Positions 41,371 to 49,541 of a stretch of 64,000 bases of DNA are shown here, one piece after another. Position numbers and translations under genes: made by a program. Within the stretch, counting starts at the first letter, position 1, and every line of letters begins with the position of its first letter. Under the pieces are notes generated by a model that was given only the letters and a program-made list of their open reading frames with translations, did not search any database and was not told where the DNA came from. The stretch lies in assembly GCA_005884005.1 (NCBI GenBank), contig VAWI01000015.1, forward strand, positions 1-64,000, written 5' to 3'. Origin of the DNA: Actinomycetota bacterium (GTDB lineage Bacteria > Actinomycetota > Thermoleophilia > Gaiellales > Gaiellaceae).

Positions 41371-42255
41371 ATGGCGCTCGAAATCCAACTCCTGAACCTC
41401 ATCGACATCGAGCTCGATTCGAGCTTTCTGGTGCTCGCTCGAAACATGGGGGTGCGCGTGAAGGCGCCCACCTTCGGCTTCCTCATCCTCGGCGGCAACG
41501 ATCCGATCATGGTCGACACCGGGGCGAAGAGCGCGGAGATCATGCACCGGCTCGGCATGGAGGGGTGGATCTCCGAAGAGCAGGTGCTCGAGAACCAGCT
41601 CGCCACCTTCGGACTGACGCCGAAGGACGTTCGGTGGGTTTTGCATACCCACCTCCACATCGATCACGCGGGACAAGACGATCGTTTCCCGAGCACGACG
41701 ACGGTGGTCATCAATCGTCGCGAGCTCGAGCATTCGGTATCCGGGCTGATGGGCGAGCAGTATCCGGCCGAGTACATCAAGCACCTCGTCGACCGGCTGC
41801 ATACGCCCGGTGCGCTGCGCCTGCTCGACCTCGAGCTCTCCGGTCCGGAGGAGATCATCCCCGGCGTCCGTTGCGAGGTGGCGGGCGCGCACACGGAAGG
41901 CTCGATGAACGTCCTCGTCGAGACCGCAGAGGGCACGGCCTGCATCTGCGGCGACGTGATCTACGACATTCAGAACCAGATCGTCGAGCCGATCTATCAA
42001 GTGCTGGAGTTCGAGCCCCAGACGACGGGTAACCACAGCACGTCGAAACGTCAGGAAAAGGCTGCGATCAAGAAGGCGCTACAGAACACCTTCGTCCTGC
42101 CGGTTCACGACTACCCCGCGAGACTCCGCGCCGGCCGTGTCGTTGCCCGACTGAGAGAAACGGTTCCCGGCCCGGAGGAGCGTGTCGAGATGAAGTGTCC
42201 GAGCGAGACCGGAATCGTCGTCGGAGCAGAGGTGGCCGAACCGATCTCGGTTTGA
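41371..42255 (+). CDS. MBL-fold lactonase, AHL-lactonase-like
   Basis: A 294-residue metallo-beta-lactamase-fold hydrolase. The metal motif is HTHLHIDHAGQD; further ligands are in VAGAHTEGSM and the Asp in ICGDVIYD. The layout resembles N-acyl-homoserine-lactone lactonases (AttM/AiiA), but other lactones are possible. The ATG at 41371 has GGGAAGG upstream and is preferred over 41350. It is transcribed alone from a strong promoter. Confidence 0.85.
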   Translation: MALEIQLLNLIDIELDSSFLVLARNMGVRVKAPTFGFLILGGNDPIMVDTGAKSAEIMHRLGMEGWISEEQVLENQLATFGLTPKDVRWVLHTHLHIDHAGQDDRFPSTTTVVINRRELEHSVSGLMGEQYPAEYIKHLVDRLHTPGALRLLDLELSGPEEIIPGVRCEVAGAHTEGSMNVLVETAEGTACICGDVIYDIQNQIVEPIYQVLEFEPQTTGNHSTSKRQEKAAIKKALQNTFVLPVHDYPARLRAGRVVARLRETVPGPEERVEMKCPSETGIVVGAEVAEPISV

Positions 42256-42271
42256 CGAGTCGAGCAGCCCG

Positions 42272-43183
42272 TCACGCGTTCTTCGGAGGCTCGACGACGA
42301 CCTTGCCGCGGGGACCGGAGCTTTGCCGCTCCCACGCCTCGGCAACGGCGTCGAGAGGGTAGCGCAGCAGATCGAGCACGACTCGCCCTGCGACGAGGTG
42401 CTCGAGCAGTTCGAGGTACGCACGGTTGCGGTCGGCCGCCGACATTGCGAAGTTCGAGTGACCTGTTATCGTCAGTTCTTTGCCGCGGACGTCGGCGGAG
42501 CGAAGCGCCGATTCCGGGCCGGCCGACTGACCGACGTGCACGATCCGCGCGTTGCGCGCGGCCACGCCGAGCACCCGCTTTAGCGGCTCGCCCCAGACGG
42601 GATCGATGCAGACGGTAAAGCCATCATCGCCGAAAGCGTCCGGGACGTCGTCGAGTGTCACGACTCCGGGTGCCGCCGAGCGGCCGGCTCCGACGACCCG
42701 CTCTGCGCCGAGCAGCTTCGCCGCCTGCACCGCGATCTGCCCGACCGCACCACTCGCGCCGAGCACGAGCACGCGGTCGCCTGGACCCACCTTCGCTTTC
42801 CATGCCACCGACACCCAGCCGGCGACGCCGGCGATCCCGGCTGCGGCCGCGAGGGCCGGATCCACTCCGTCCGGGAGCTCCAGAGGCAGTTCGCTCGGCA
42901 GTGCGACGCGCTCGGCCATGAAGCCCGGCGCGGTCACACCGCGGCCTTCTCCGAACAGGTAGACGAGGGCGTCCCCGTCGGTTCGGCCGACCGCCTCGCA
43001 CCCTGGCACGTACGGCAGGGGTGGGTGGCCGCCGTAGAAGCGACCGCTGCCGACGCTGATGTCGAGCGGGTTGAGGGCGACCGCCTCGATCGAGACCAGG
43101 ATCTCGCCGCTGCCGGCCTGCGGCTCGTCGAGGTCGGTCACCTCCGGCGGCGACGAAAGCGCGCTGATCAGAGCGCCCCGCAT
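42272..43183 (-). CDS. Zinc-free quinone-oxidoreductase-like MDR protein
   Basis: A 303-residue medium-chain reductase of the quinone oxidoreductase (NADPH:quinone / enoyl reductase) type. VPGCEAVGRTDG and the NADPH loop VLGASGAVGQIAVQAAKLLGA (in parts) are present, with no zinc cysteines. The C-terminal YPLDAVAEAWERQSSGPRGKVVV is typical. The ATG at 43183 (MRGALI) fits; upstream open frame is not conserved. It is convergent with the lactonase, 16 bp between stops. Confidence 0.85.
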   Translation of the reverse strand: MRGALISALSSPPEVTDLDEPQAGSGEILVSIEAVALNPLDISVGSGRFYGGHPPLPYVPGCEAVGRTDGDALVYLFGEGRGVTAPGFMAERVALPSELPLELPDGVDPALAAAAGIAGVAGWVSVAWKAKVGPGDRVLVLGASGAVGQIAVQAAKLLGAERVVGAGRSAAPGVVTLDDVPDAFGDDGFTVCIDPVWGEPLKRVLGVAARNARIVHVGQSAGPESALRSADVRGKELTITGHSNFAMSAADRNRAYLELLEHLVAGRVVLDLLRYPLDAVAEAWERQSSGPRGKVVVEPPKNA

Positions 43184-43223
43184 TCGGTGCGGGAGCTTAC
43201 CGTCGAGACACGTGCAACCAGGG

Positions 43224-43238
43224 GATAATGAGCGCGTG
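43224..43238 (+). promoter_or_regulatory. Leaderless -10 element of the cupin gene
   Basis: GATAAT at 43224-43229 is followed after 6 nt by the GTG start codon at 43236, the spacing of a leaderless transcript in actinobacteria. No strong -35 is seen. Confidence 0.45.
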
Positions 43239-43604
43239 AGCACTGCAGAGCCGCAGTTCGTCCGCTTCGACGATGTGAGTGCATTCGAGCTGGCGCGCGG
43301 CGTGAGCGGCCGGCCCGTGTTCGGCGAGGGAGCGATGCTCAACCTGATCCGCTTCGAGCCGGGCGCCGAGGTGCCGTTACACAGCCACGATCACGAGCAA
43401 CTCGGCCTCGTACTCGAAGGAATGCAGGCGCTCGTGATCGACGGGGTCGCGCACGAACTTGGACCGCTGGAGGGATACGTGCTCCCGGGTGGCGTCGAGC
43501 ACGCGGCGTATTGCGGGCCGGAAGGAGCCCTTGTTCTCGACGTCTTCCGGCCCGTCCGCGAGGACTACCGAGAACGCTGGGCGGCCGCCTCAGGGCAGCG
43601 TTGA
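43236..43604 (+). CDS. Cupin-domain protein
   Basis: A 122-residue single cupin. Motif 1 is PLHSHDHEQLGLVLEG and motif 2 is LEGYVLPGGVEHAAYCG, with three histidines and a glutamate placed to bind a metal. A GTG at 43236 directly after a GATAAT hexamer was chosen as a leaderless start. It is divergent from the MDR gene. The reaction is unknown; it is a different cupin from those at 11812 and 26220. Confidence 0.82.
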   Translation: MSTAEPQFVRFDDVSAFELARGVSGRPVFGEGAMLNLIRFEPGAEVPLHSHDHEQLGLVLEGMQALVIDGVAHELGPLEGYVLPGGVEHAAYCGPEGALVLDVFRPVREDYRERWAAASGQR

Positions 43605-43839
43605 GCGCGCCGTCGATCGCGAGGCCTCTCCGGACTCGGGCGCAGGCCATTCCTGATCGTGTCGTTGGGGTACCTGCTATTTCGGCGTAGGCTTGCCATT
43701 GACACCCACAAGGTTGGCGCTGTTTAGCTCTCTGCTTCTGCCTAGCAGCCAGTCAAGGGTCGTTCGACCTCCAATGGCCGGAGTAGGGGGTCGCGCAGAG
43801 CGCTACTAGGACTGCGGCTTTCCGAGGCTGCTGGAGCAC
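43605..43839. other. Gene-free stretch between the cupin and the integrase relic
   Basis: About 235 bp with no supported coding frame and lower GC than the flanks (for example around 43680-43760). I see no tRNA, repeat or promoter with confidence. It may be remnant DNA of the degraded integrated element that ends at tRNA-Thr. Confidence 0.4.
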
Positions 43840-44110
43840 TTATGGAGCGGCCGAGAACTCCAGTGGCTGTCGCTGCTGCGACACTGCTGGAGTGGCTGCG
43901 TCGTCAGCGAAGAGCCGCGCGAGCCGAGCCCCGACCTGACTTCGTTGCGCCTCGCGGTACTTCCACTCGTGCGCGTACACCCGCAATGTTGTATCGGGCT
44001 TTCGGTGGCCCAGGCGGCGTTGGACGTCAATCAGGTTGCAGTCGAGGGCGATCAGCATGCTCGCATGGCGACCCCTCACGATCGAGCGGGTGGTCCTCAA
44101 CGGCCAAATG
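43840..44110 (-). pseudogene. Tyrosine recombinase (integrase) relic, C-terminal end only
   Basis: The last 90 or so codons read GRHASMLIALDCNLIDVQRR, then LGHRKPDTTLRVYAHEW, the C-terminal catalytic box of phage-type tyrosine recombinases. The RVYAHEW tyrosine is the nucleophile and LGHRK supplies the conserved His. The normal HxLRHTHAS sequence before it is degenerate (SIVRGRHAS), and no N-terminal half exists in any frame up to tRNA-Thr. The relic reads away from the 3' end of the tRNA in the same direction, the usual position of an integrase beside its attachment site. Confidence 0.75.
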
Positions 44111-44241
44111 GGCGCGTTTCGGCTGCTTCTCCGTCGGCGAAGCAACCTGGGTGTTCCAGAAAGTGCTCCATGCCCGACGAGGTTGGAGCTGTAGCAAGTG
44201 GAGTGGGCGCAGGAAGCTTCTAGTTTCCAGCTCTTTTGCAG

Positions 44242-44314
44242 AGCCCTCTGACGGACTCGAACCGTCGACCCCCTCCTTACCATGGAGGTGCTCTACCAAC
44301 TGAGCTAAGAGGGC
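44242..44314 (-). tRNA. tRNA-Thr (anticodon GGT)
   Basis: A 73-nt cloverleaf on the minus strand. The acceptor GCCCTCT pairs with AGAGGGC (7 bp), the D arm is AGCTCAGTTGGTAGAGC, the anticodon stem CCTCC/GGAGG closes the loop ATGGTAA with anticodon GGT, and the T loop is GGTTCGAGTCC. CCA is not encoded. The 3' end faces the integrase relic. Confidence 0.95.
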
Positions 44315-44412
44315 GAAGCCGCCATTCTAGGCGCTGTTCGCGCCGCCTGACCCTACGCGTCGAGGCGCAGGCCCCGCGAAGGCGGGTCTGTCGCGTGGGC
44401 GTGGGGGCGGGT

Positions 44413-44442
44413 CGAAGGCGCGAGCCTCTGCTCGCCCCTTCG
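44413..44442 (-). terminator. Hairpin after the CHRD pseudogene
   Basis: On the minus strand CGAAGG ... CCTTCG flank an inner CGAGC/GCTCG stem with an AGAG loop, 9 nt after the stop of the CHRD pseudogene. There is no T-run, so termination is only a guess. Confidence 0.35.
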
Positions 44443-44450
44443 CGTTTCCG

Positions 44451-44811
44451 CTAGGCGCGGCTCTGCTTGATCTTGCTCGCGCTCGTGTCCGGCCCTCCGA
44501 AAAGCAGCTCCACGGGGGGGGGGCTTCGATGCCTACGGCTCCCTGGTGGATATGCGCAGCGGTGAACGTCTCGCCGTCGTTTGATCTGGTCTTGAACTCG
44601 ATCGTCCCGTCCTCCAACCCTTGATCAGCGTGTGGCCCGTGGCGGTGGAGGTCGAGCCTGTCTCGCTCTCGGCCGACAGCTTCGCGTGCAGGACGCACAT
44701 CACTCCGCTCTCGCGCTTCGCGCTGTTTTTCGCCGGCGCGGCGCTCGCGGCGGGCACGGCGATCGCGCAAGCATCAACAAAAAAGAGAATCAACGGCGCA
44801 TGAAGCCTCAC
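44451..44811 (-). pseudogene. Frameshifted secreted CHRD-domain-like protein
   Basis: Three frames together give one small secreted protein. A GTG at 44811 opens a signal peptide (LHAPLILFFVDACAIAVPAA) and continues MCVLHAKLSAESETGS...GHTLIKG. One base must then be inserted to continue as LEDGTIEFKTRSNDG...AAHIHQGAVGIEAPPP, the CHRD-type AHIH motif. After a run of ten C (44514-44523) the frame shifts again to VELLFGGPDTSASKIKQ and a stop at 44451. CHRD domains are secreted proteins of poorly known function. The breaks may be decay, or a sequencing error at the homopolymer. Confidence 0.6.
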
Positions 44812-45074
44812 TTCCCTTCGCAGTAGGTTGCGGTCGTGCGGCAAGGATCGCCGCGCCGCCCTATTGCGTCTCCAGGGCCAGAATCCGTCTGCGTTTCGGG
44901 TGAGCCCCAGATTCGAGCTTCGGGCTAGCCCGAGGACCCGGCGATAGCTGCTCGGGCCCAGCCTTCTCGAAGGCCAAGGGGGCGGCTTTTCCGCAGGAAA
45001 CCGGGGCGTCACGTGCAATCTGTGGCTCCTCGACGTACAGTCTGTCGGGCACCCGGCGGCCCAGGGGGTGGCGG
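44812..45074. other. Gene-free leader region before the histidine kinase
   Basis: About 260 bp with no coding signature. It contains a 14-bp perfect palindrome TCGGGCTAGCCCGA at 44920-44933 and further GC-rich self-complementary segments, so it may form a structured leader for the kinase transcript or hold an operator. Confidence 0.4.
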
Positions 45075-46898
45075 TTGAAATTAGCGGTTGAGATTCTGCG
45101 GTACGTAAGCCTGGGGGCTTACGTGGCGCTTGCGCTGGCGACGATCAATCAATGGCGCCGTCAGCGCGACCTCGCTGCGGCCTGGGCGGCGCTCTGCTTC
45201 GGCACACTTGGCCTGGTCGTCGTGCTCGGCCAGAGGCAGATCGTTCCGGAGCATCCCAACGGCTTCCTCGAGAACTTCCTGCAGCGGGTCGACATCGCTT
45301 TCCTGCTGCTCTTTCCTTACCTGCTCCACCGGTTCACGACCGTGTTCCGGACGGCCACCTCGAGACTGGAGAGCGCGCTTGGCCTCATGACCGTCGCGAT
45401 GATCGTCTGGACCTTCGCGCTGCCGCACTTTCCCGAGCCGGGGCAGCCGCGGCCCTGGTCGTTCATCGCCTATCTCACCGGCTTCCTGATCCACTGGACT
45501 GTGCTCTCGTCGGTCGCAGCAACCCGGCTCTGGCGGGCCGGCCGGGGGCAGCCGAGCGTCGCGCGCCGCCGGATGCGGATTCTCGCGTTCGCTGCAGCGC
45601 TCCTCACGATCACCTTGTTCCTCGCGGCGGCGACCAGCCGGTCGTACTCCGTCCTCGCCCTCGTCAGCTCGGCGCTCGGGATCGTCAGCGCGCTTGCATT
45701 CCTCGTCGCCCTGGCGCCTCCGGCGGTCGTCCGAATGATCTGGCGGCGGCCGGCCCAAGAGCGCGTCCAAGACGCAGTTCGGGATCTGATCGCGCTCAGC
45801 CGCAGCCAAGCGGAGGTTGCGACGCGCGTCCTCGGGCCGATGGCCGACATCGTCGGCGCCCGGGCGATCTGCATCAGGAACAACGAGGGAGAGCTGGTCG
45901 GTTCGTACGGCCTCCCAGAGGGTGAGCTCGAGCCTGCACAGACCGGCGACGCGCAGCAATTCGAGCTCTACATCCCTTCCGGTTCGCTGACGGTCTGGGC
46001 CTCGCCCTACGCGCCGTTCTTCGGCCGCGAGGAGCTGCGGCTCCTCGAGACGGTGGGTGCCTTCACAGGCCTCGCGCTCGATCGAGTGCGCCTGTTCCAG
46101 CAGGAGCACCAGGCACGCCTTGCTCTCGAGCGTGCGGACGAGATCAAGACGAACTTCATCGCCCTCGCCTCTCACGAGCTGCGGACGCCGGTGACGACGA
46201 TCCTGGGCCTCGCTACGACCCTCAATCGCCGAGGCGACGATCTCGACGAGCGCCAGCACCGAGACGTGCGAGATACCCTCGAGCGGCAGGCCGACCGGAT
46301 GGCCAAGCTCGTCGAGCAGCTCCTCGACCTCTCGCGCCTCGACGCGGACGCAATCTCGATCACTCCCGAGAGAATCAATCTCCGCGATCGGATCGAGGAG
46401 ATCGTCGCATCGGTTGCGGCCGAGCGAAGAGATGACGTTCAGATCAGGATCGCCCCCGACCTCGAGGCGCCCGCCGATCCGGGCGCGCTCGACAGGATCG
46501 TCGGCAACCTCGTCGCGAACGCGCTGCGGTACGGCTCGCCCCCGGTCAACGTCGACGCGGTGCGCCACGACCGCCACCTGCGCGTCTTCGTCGAGGACCA
46601 CGGCGACGGCGTGCCGCCGCAGTTCGTCCCTCAGTTGTTCGAGCGCTTCACCCGCGGCGCCCGTGAGCGCGTGGGCGGCAGCGGACTAGGCCTGGCGATC
46701 GCACGCTCCTATGCGCGGGCGCACGACGGCGACCTCGTCTACGAAGACCTGGAGCCCCATGGCGCGCGCTTCCAGCTCGTGCTGCCGATGAAGAGGAAGG
46801 GCAACGGCGATCCTGACGAGGTCGAGATCGAGCCGCCGCCAGACGTGGAAGCCCACCGCTGGCAGCTCGTGGGACGCCGCCGGCAGCCGCTCGCCTAG
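45075..46898 (+). CDS. Membrane sensor histidine kinase
   Basis: A 607-residue kinase. About seven hydrophobic segments fill residues 8-215, resembling multi-pass 7TM sensor regions. A GAF-like domain follows (about 225-335), with a short coiled coil. HisKA then carries the phospho-acceptor His in ASHELRTPV (about residue 367), and the ATPase has the N box NLVANALRYG, G1 EDHGDGVPP and G2 GGSGLGLAIA. No response regulator is adjacent, so the partner is unknown. TTG start at 45075. The C-terminal 40 residues are a charged tail. Confidence 0.88.
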   Translation: MKLAVEILRYVSLGAYVALALATINQWRRQRDLAAAWAALCFGTLGLVVVLGQRQIVPEHPNGFLENFLQRVDIAFLLLFPYLLHRFTTVFRTATSRLESALGLMTVAMIVWTFALPHFPEPGQPRPWSFIAYLTGFLIHWTVLSSVAATRLWRAGRGQPSVARRRMRILAFAAALLTITLFLAAATSRSYSVLALVSSALGIVSALAFLVALAPPAVVRMIWRRPAQERVQDAVRDLIALSRSQAEVATRVLGPMADIVGARAICIRNNEGELVGSYGLPEGELEPAQTGDAQQFELYIPSGSLTVWASPYAPFFGREELRLLETVGAFTGLALDRVRLFQQEHQARLALERADEIKTNFIALASHELRTPVTTILGLATTLNRRGDDLDERQHRDVRDTLERQADRMAKLVEQLLDLSRLDADAISITPERINLRDRIEEIVASVAAERRDDVQIRIAPDLEAPADPGALDRIVGNLVANALRYGSPPVNVDAVRHDRHLRVFVEDHGDGVPPQFVPQLFERFTRGARERVGGSGLGLAIARSYARAHDGDLVYEDLEPHGARFQLVLPMKRKGNGDPDEVEIEPPPDVEAHRWQLVGRRRQPLA

Positions 46899-46942
46899 CT
46901 TTGCTGGGTGAACCTCCCGGTTCCCCCAGACCCCCTCCACCG

Positions 46943-46967
46943 GTCCGTCGCGCTGCGCACGACGGAC
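46943..46967. terminator. 8-bp hairpin between the histidine kinase and tRNA-Tyr
   Basis: GTCCGTCG - 9 nt - CGACGGAC, placed between two convergent transcripts, where it could terminate either. No T-run follows on either strand. Confidence 0.3.
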
Positions 46968-46980
46968 GATCGCTACGTGA

Positions 46981-47062
46981 TGGGGGCGGGAGGATTCGAA
47001 CCTCCGTAGGCTAAGCCGACGGGTTTACAGCCCGTTCCCTTTGGCCGCTCGGGCACACCCCC
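46981..47062 (-). tRNA. tRNA-Tyr (anticodon GTA)
   Basis: An 82-nt tRNA on the minus strand. The acceptor GGGGGTG pairs with CGCCCCC, the anticodon stem ACGGG/CCCGT holds the loop CTGTAAA with anticodon GTA, there is a long variable arm (class II), and the T arm is GGAGGTTCGAATCCTCC. CCA is not encoded. Confidence 0.95.
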
Positions 47063-47102
47063 AGGGGTCGGCAATTGTAGCTAGCGGTCTACGATCCCTT
47101 CA

Positions 47103-48227
47103 GTGGCGCGCTACGACGTGATCGTCATCGGCGCCGGGCCGGCCGGCTCGACGACGGCTTACCGCCTCGCGCGCGCGGGCGCGCGCGTGTGCCTAATGGA
47201 CCGCGCGCGGTTCCCCCGCGACAAGCCATGCGGCGGCGGGCTGACGTTGCGCGCGGTGCGGGAGCTTCCGTTCTCGGTTGAGCCCGTGGTCGAAGACCGC
47301 ATCGAGACGATCGAGCTCGGGTTCCGCTACACGCGACGCTGGAGCCGCCGTGCCAAGCAGCCGCTCGTGTTGATGACTCAGCGCCGCAGGCTCGACGCGT
47401 TTCTCGCCGAGCAGGCTGTGACCGCCGGCGCCGAGTTCCGCGACGGGTCGAAGGTGACGGCGGTCGATCCGAGCGGCCGGGTCGCCATCGATGGGGAGCG
47501 CCTGGATGCGGACGTCGTGGTAGGCGCCGACGGAGCGAACGGGATCACGGCGCGCTCGCTGGGGCGGCCGGCCCCCGAGCACGGGGTTGCGCTCGAAGGG
47601 AACGTCGCCTACACGCACGTTTCTCGCGAGCGATTCCAGGGGCGGGCAGTTGCCGAGCTCGGTGCGGTTCCGGGCGGCTACGCGTGGGTGTTCCCTAAGG
47701 GGGACCATGTCAACGTGGGTGTCGGGGGCTGGCAGAGCGAAGGTCCGCGACTGCGCGATCACCTCCGGGAGCTTTGCGCCGCCTTCGAGATCGATGAGGC
47801 CGAGGTCCGGGATCTGCGCGGGCACCGGTTGCCGATGCGCGGGGCGTCGATGCGGCCAGTCGAAGGGCGTCTTCTGCTGGTCGGCGATGCCGCCGGGCTG
47901 GTCGATCCGCTATCCGGAGACGGCATGTACGAGGCTGTCTTCAGCGGCAGGCTCGCGGCCGACGCGGCGCTCGAGTTCCTGCACGGCCGGGCGCGCGATC
48001 TCGACGCCTACGCCGAGCGGTTCGCGCCCGCCTTCGCGCCGCTCGAGAGCATCTCCTGGCGTGCCAAGCTCGCCTTTGAGCGGTTCCCGCACCTCGCTTT
48101 CCGACTCGCGACCACGAATGTCTCGTGGCGGCTCTTCCAGGCGGTCGTCCGAGGAGACCGGCGCGCTTCCGACACCCACGGCCTGAGAGGCGCACCGCTC
48201 CGGGTTCTTCAAGCGCTCGGGGTGTAG
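47103..48227 (+). CDS. Geranylgeranyl reductase family FAD-dependent protein
   Basis: A 374-residue flavoprotein. The N-terminal FAD fingerprint is VIGAGPAGSTTAYRLARAGARV, partly quoted. The family motifs are DKPCGGGLT near residue 40, PGGYAWVFPKGDHVNVGVG (the P-x2-Y-x-W-x-F-P signature) and LLVGDAAGLVDPLSGDGMYEA. These enzymes reduce double bonds of isoprenoid chains, such as menaquinone or lipid side chains. GTG start at 47103. It stands alone, followed by two strong hairpins. Confidence 0.88.
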   Translation: MARYDVIVIGAGPAGSTTAYRLARAGARVCLMDRARFPRDKPCGGGLTLRAVRELPFSVEPVVEDRIETIELGFRYTRRWSRRAKQPLVLMTQRRRLDAFLAEQAVTAGAEFRDGSKVTAVDPSGRVAIDGERLDADVVVGADGANGITARSLGRPAPEHGVALEGNVAYTHVSRERFQGRAVAELGAVPGGYAWVFPKGDHVNVGVGGWQSEGPRLRDHLRELCAAFEIDEAEVRDLRGHRLPMRGASMRPVEGRLLLVGDAAGLVDPLSGDGMYEAVFSGRLAADAALEFLHGRARDLDAYAERFAPAFAPLESISWRAKLAFERFPHLAFRLATTNVSWRLFQAVVRGDRRASDTHGLRGAPLRVLQALGV

Positions 48228-48243
48228 ACACTCAAAATCAAGA

Positions 48244-48261
48244 GGCGCCGCTTCCGGCGCC
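48244..48261 (+). terminator. Perfect 7-bp GC hairpin with CTTC loop
   Basis: GGCGCCG CTTC CGGCGCC, 17 nt after the flavoprotein stop. It could be a terminator or the first stem of a leader RNA for the pilus operon. No T-run follows. Confidence 0.5.
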
Positions 48262-48269
48262 GACTCAGA

Positions 48270-48296
48270 GGCCGTGCGGGCTTTGCCCGTGCGGCC
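48270..48296 (+). terminator. 12-bp hairpin with TTT loop, second of a tandem pair
   Basis: GGCCGTGCGGGC TTT GCCCGTGCGGCC pairs over 12 positions including two G-T wobbles. It is separated from the first hairpin by GACTCAGA. It ends 54 nt before the pilT start codon. Confidence 0.5.
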
Positions 48297-48350
48297 GTCT
48301 AAGCCCGGTCTGTTGGCGATACAGCCTCAAGGCGGGCAACAACGCTGCCG

Positions 48351-49541
48351 ATGGGGAGCGTCGTGGAGCTGAATGCGGTCCTTCGGCGTGCCGTGGAGCA
48401 GGGTGCGAGCGACGTCCACCTGAAGGTGGGCCAGCTTCCGGTCGTGCGCTGCGACGGGGAGCTGACGCCCTTTGCCGATCACCCGCCGCTCACTGACGCC
48501 GACCTCGAGGCGGCGCTCGCCATCGTCTCTGAGTTGACCCCGGCCAAGCGCGAGTCCTTCTACGAGACCGGAGAGCTCGACATCGCCTACACGAGCGGGG
48601 ATCTACCGCGGTTCCGCGTCAACGCGTATCGGCAGCGGGGCTCGATCTCGTTCGCGTTCCGCGTCATCCCCAAGCACGTGCCCAGCTTCGAGCAACTCAG
48701 GATGCCACCGGGCGTGAAAGCGATGGCCGACGAGCATCGCGGTCTCGTTCTCGTCACCGGCGCGACGGGCTCGGGCAAGACGACGACGCTCGCGGCGATC
48801 ATCGACCACATCAACAAGACGCGCCGGCAGCACATCGTCACGGTCGAGGACCCGATCGAGATCTTGCACGACGACCACAGCTGCATCGTCAATCAGCGCG
48901 AGGTCGGGATCGACACCGAGTCCTACCTCACCGCCCTGCGTCGGGCGCTCCGTCAGGACCCGGATGTGATCCTGATCGGCGAGCTCCGGGACGCCGAGAG
49001 CGCGGAGACGGCATTGAAAGCCGCCGAGTCCGGCCACCTCGTCTTCTCGACCATGCACACGATCGACTCGGCCGAGACGCTCGGCCGGATGATCGAGTTC
49101 TTCCCAGGCATCAAACAGGCGCAGATCCGCTCGATCCTCGCAGGCGTGCTACGTGGGATCGTCAGCCAGCGGCTGCTGCCTCGCGTAGACGGCGGCCGGG
49201 TCGCGGCGGTCGAGGTCATGGTCAACAACGCGCGGATCGCCGAGCTGATTCGGGAGAGCAAGACCGAGGAGATCCCTGACGCAATCGCCGAGGGCTCGTT
49301 CTTCCAGATGCAGACCTTCGAGCAGGCGCTGATCGACCTCGTGGTCTCAGGCGACATCGATCGCCAGGTGGCGGCAAGCGCGGCCACGAAGCAGCACGAC
49401 TTCGTCGTCGCGCTCGAGCACGCGCTCAAGCGCAAGGCTGCCGGCGTCACAAGGGAAGACGAGCTTCCGCAGGCCGCCCCTCCGGAAGTGCCGGAGGAAG
49501 AACTCCCGATTCCGGCCCTGCGGGTCGCGCCGGCCGAGTGA
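48351..49541 (+). CDS. pilT: Type IV pilus retraction ATPase PilT (first copy)
   Basis: A 396-residue secretion ATPase of the PilT type. Walker A is GATGSGKTTT, Asp box VTVEDPIEILHDD, Walker B region DPDVILIGELRDAESAETAL, His box TGHLVFSTMHT-like SGHLVFSTMHTIDSA, and the retraction-specific AIRNLIRE-like segment NARIAELIRESK. Proline-rich tail. A GTG at 48363 is an alternative start. It lies in an operon with a murein hydrolase and pilins; a second PilT is encoded at 59217. Confidence 0.92.
   Translation: MGSVVELNAVLRRAVEQGASDVHLKVGQLPVVRCDGELTPFADHPPLTDADLEAALAIVSELTPAKRESFYETGELDIAYTSGDLPRFRVNAYRQRGSISFAFRVIPKHVPSFEQLRMPPGVKAMADEHRGLVLVTGATGSGKTTTLAAIIDHINKTRRQHIVTVEDPIEILHDDHSCIVNQREVGIDTESYLTALRRALRQDPDVILIGELRDAESAETALKAAESGHLVFSTMHTIDSAETLGRMIEFFPGIKQAQIRSILAGVLRGIVSQRLLPRVDGGRVAAVEVMVNNARIAELIRESKTEEIPDAIAEGSFFQMQTFEQALIDLVVSGDIDRQVAASAATKQHDFVVALEHALKRKAAGVTREDELPQAAPPEVPEEELPIPALRVAPAE

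Noticed and set aside
44533-45018. A 161-codon minus-strand frame as an intact protein
   Set aside because: Only its second half (signal peptide and start of the CHRD-like region) is meaningful; it is part of a three-frame pseudogene.
48228-48350. Cyclic-di-GMP (GEMM) riboswitch before pilT
   Set aside because: The conserved GEMM junction and tetraloop sequences could not be found; only two strong hairpins are visible.
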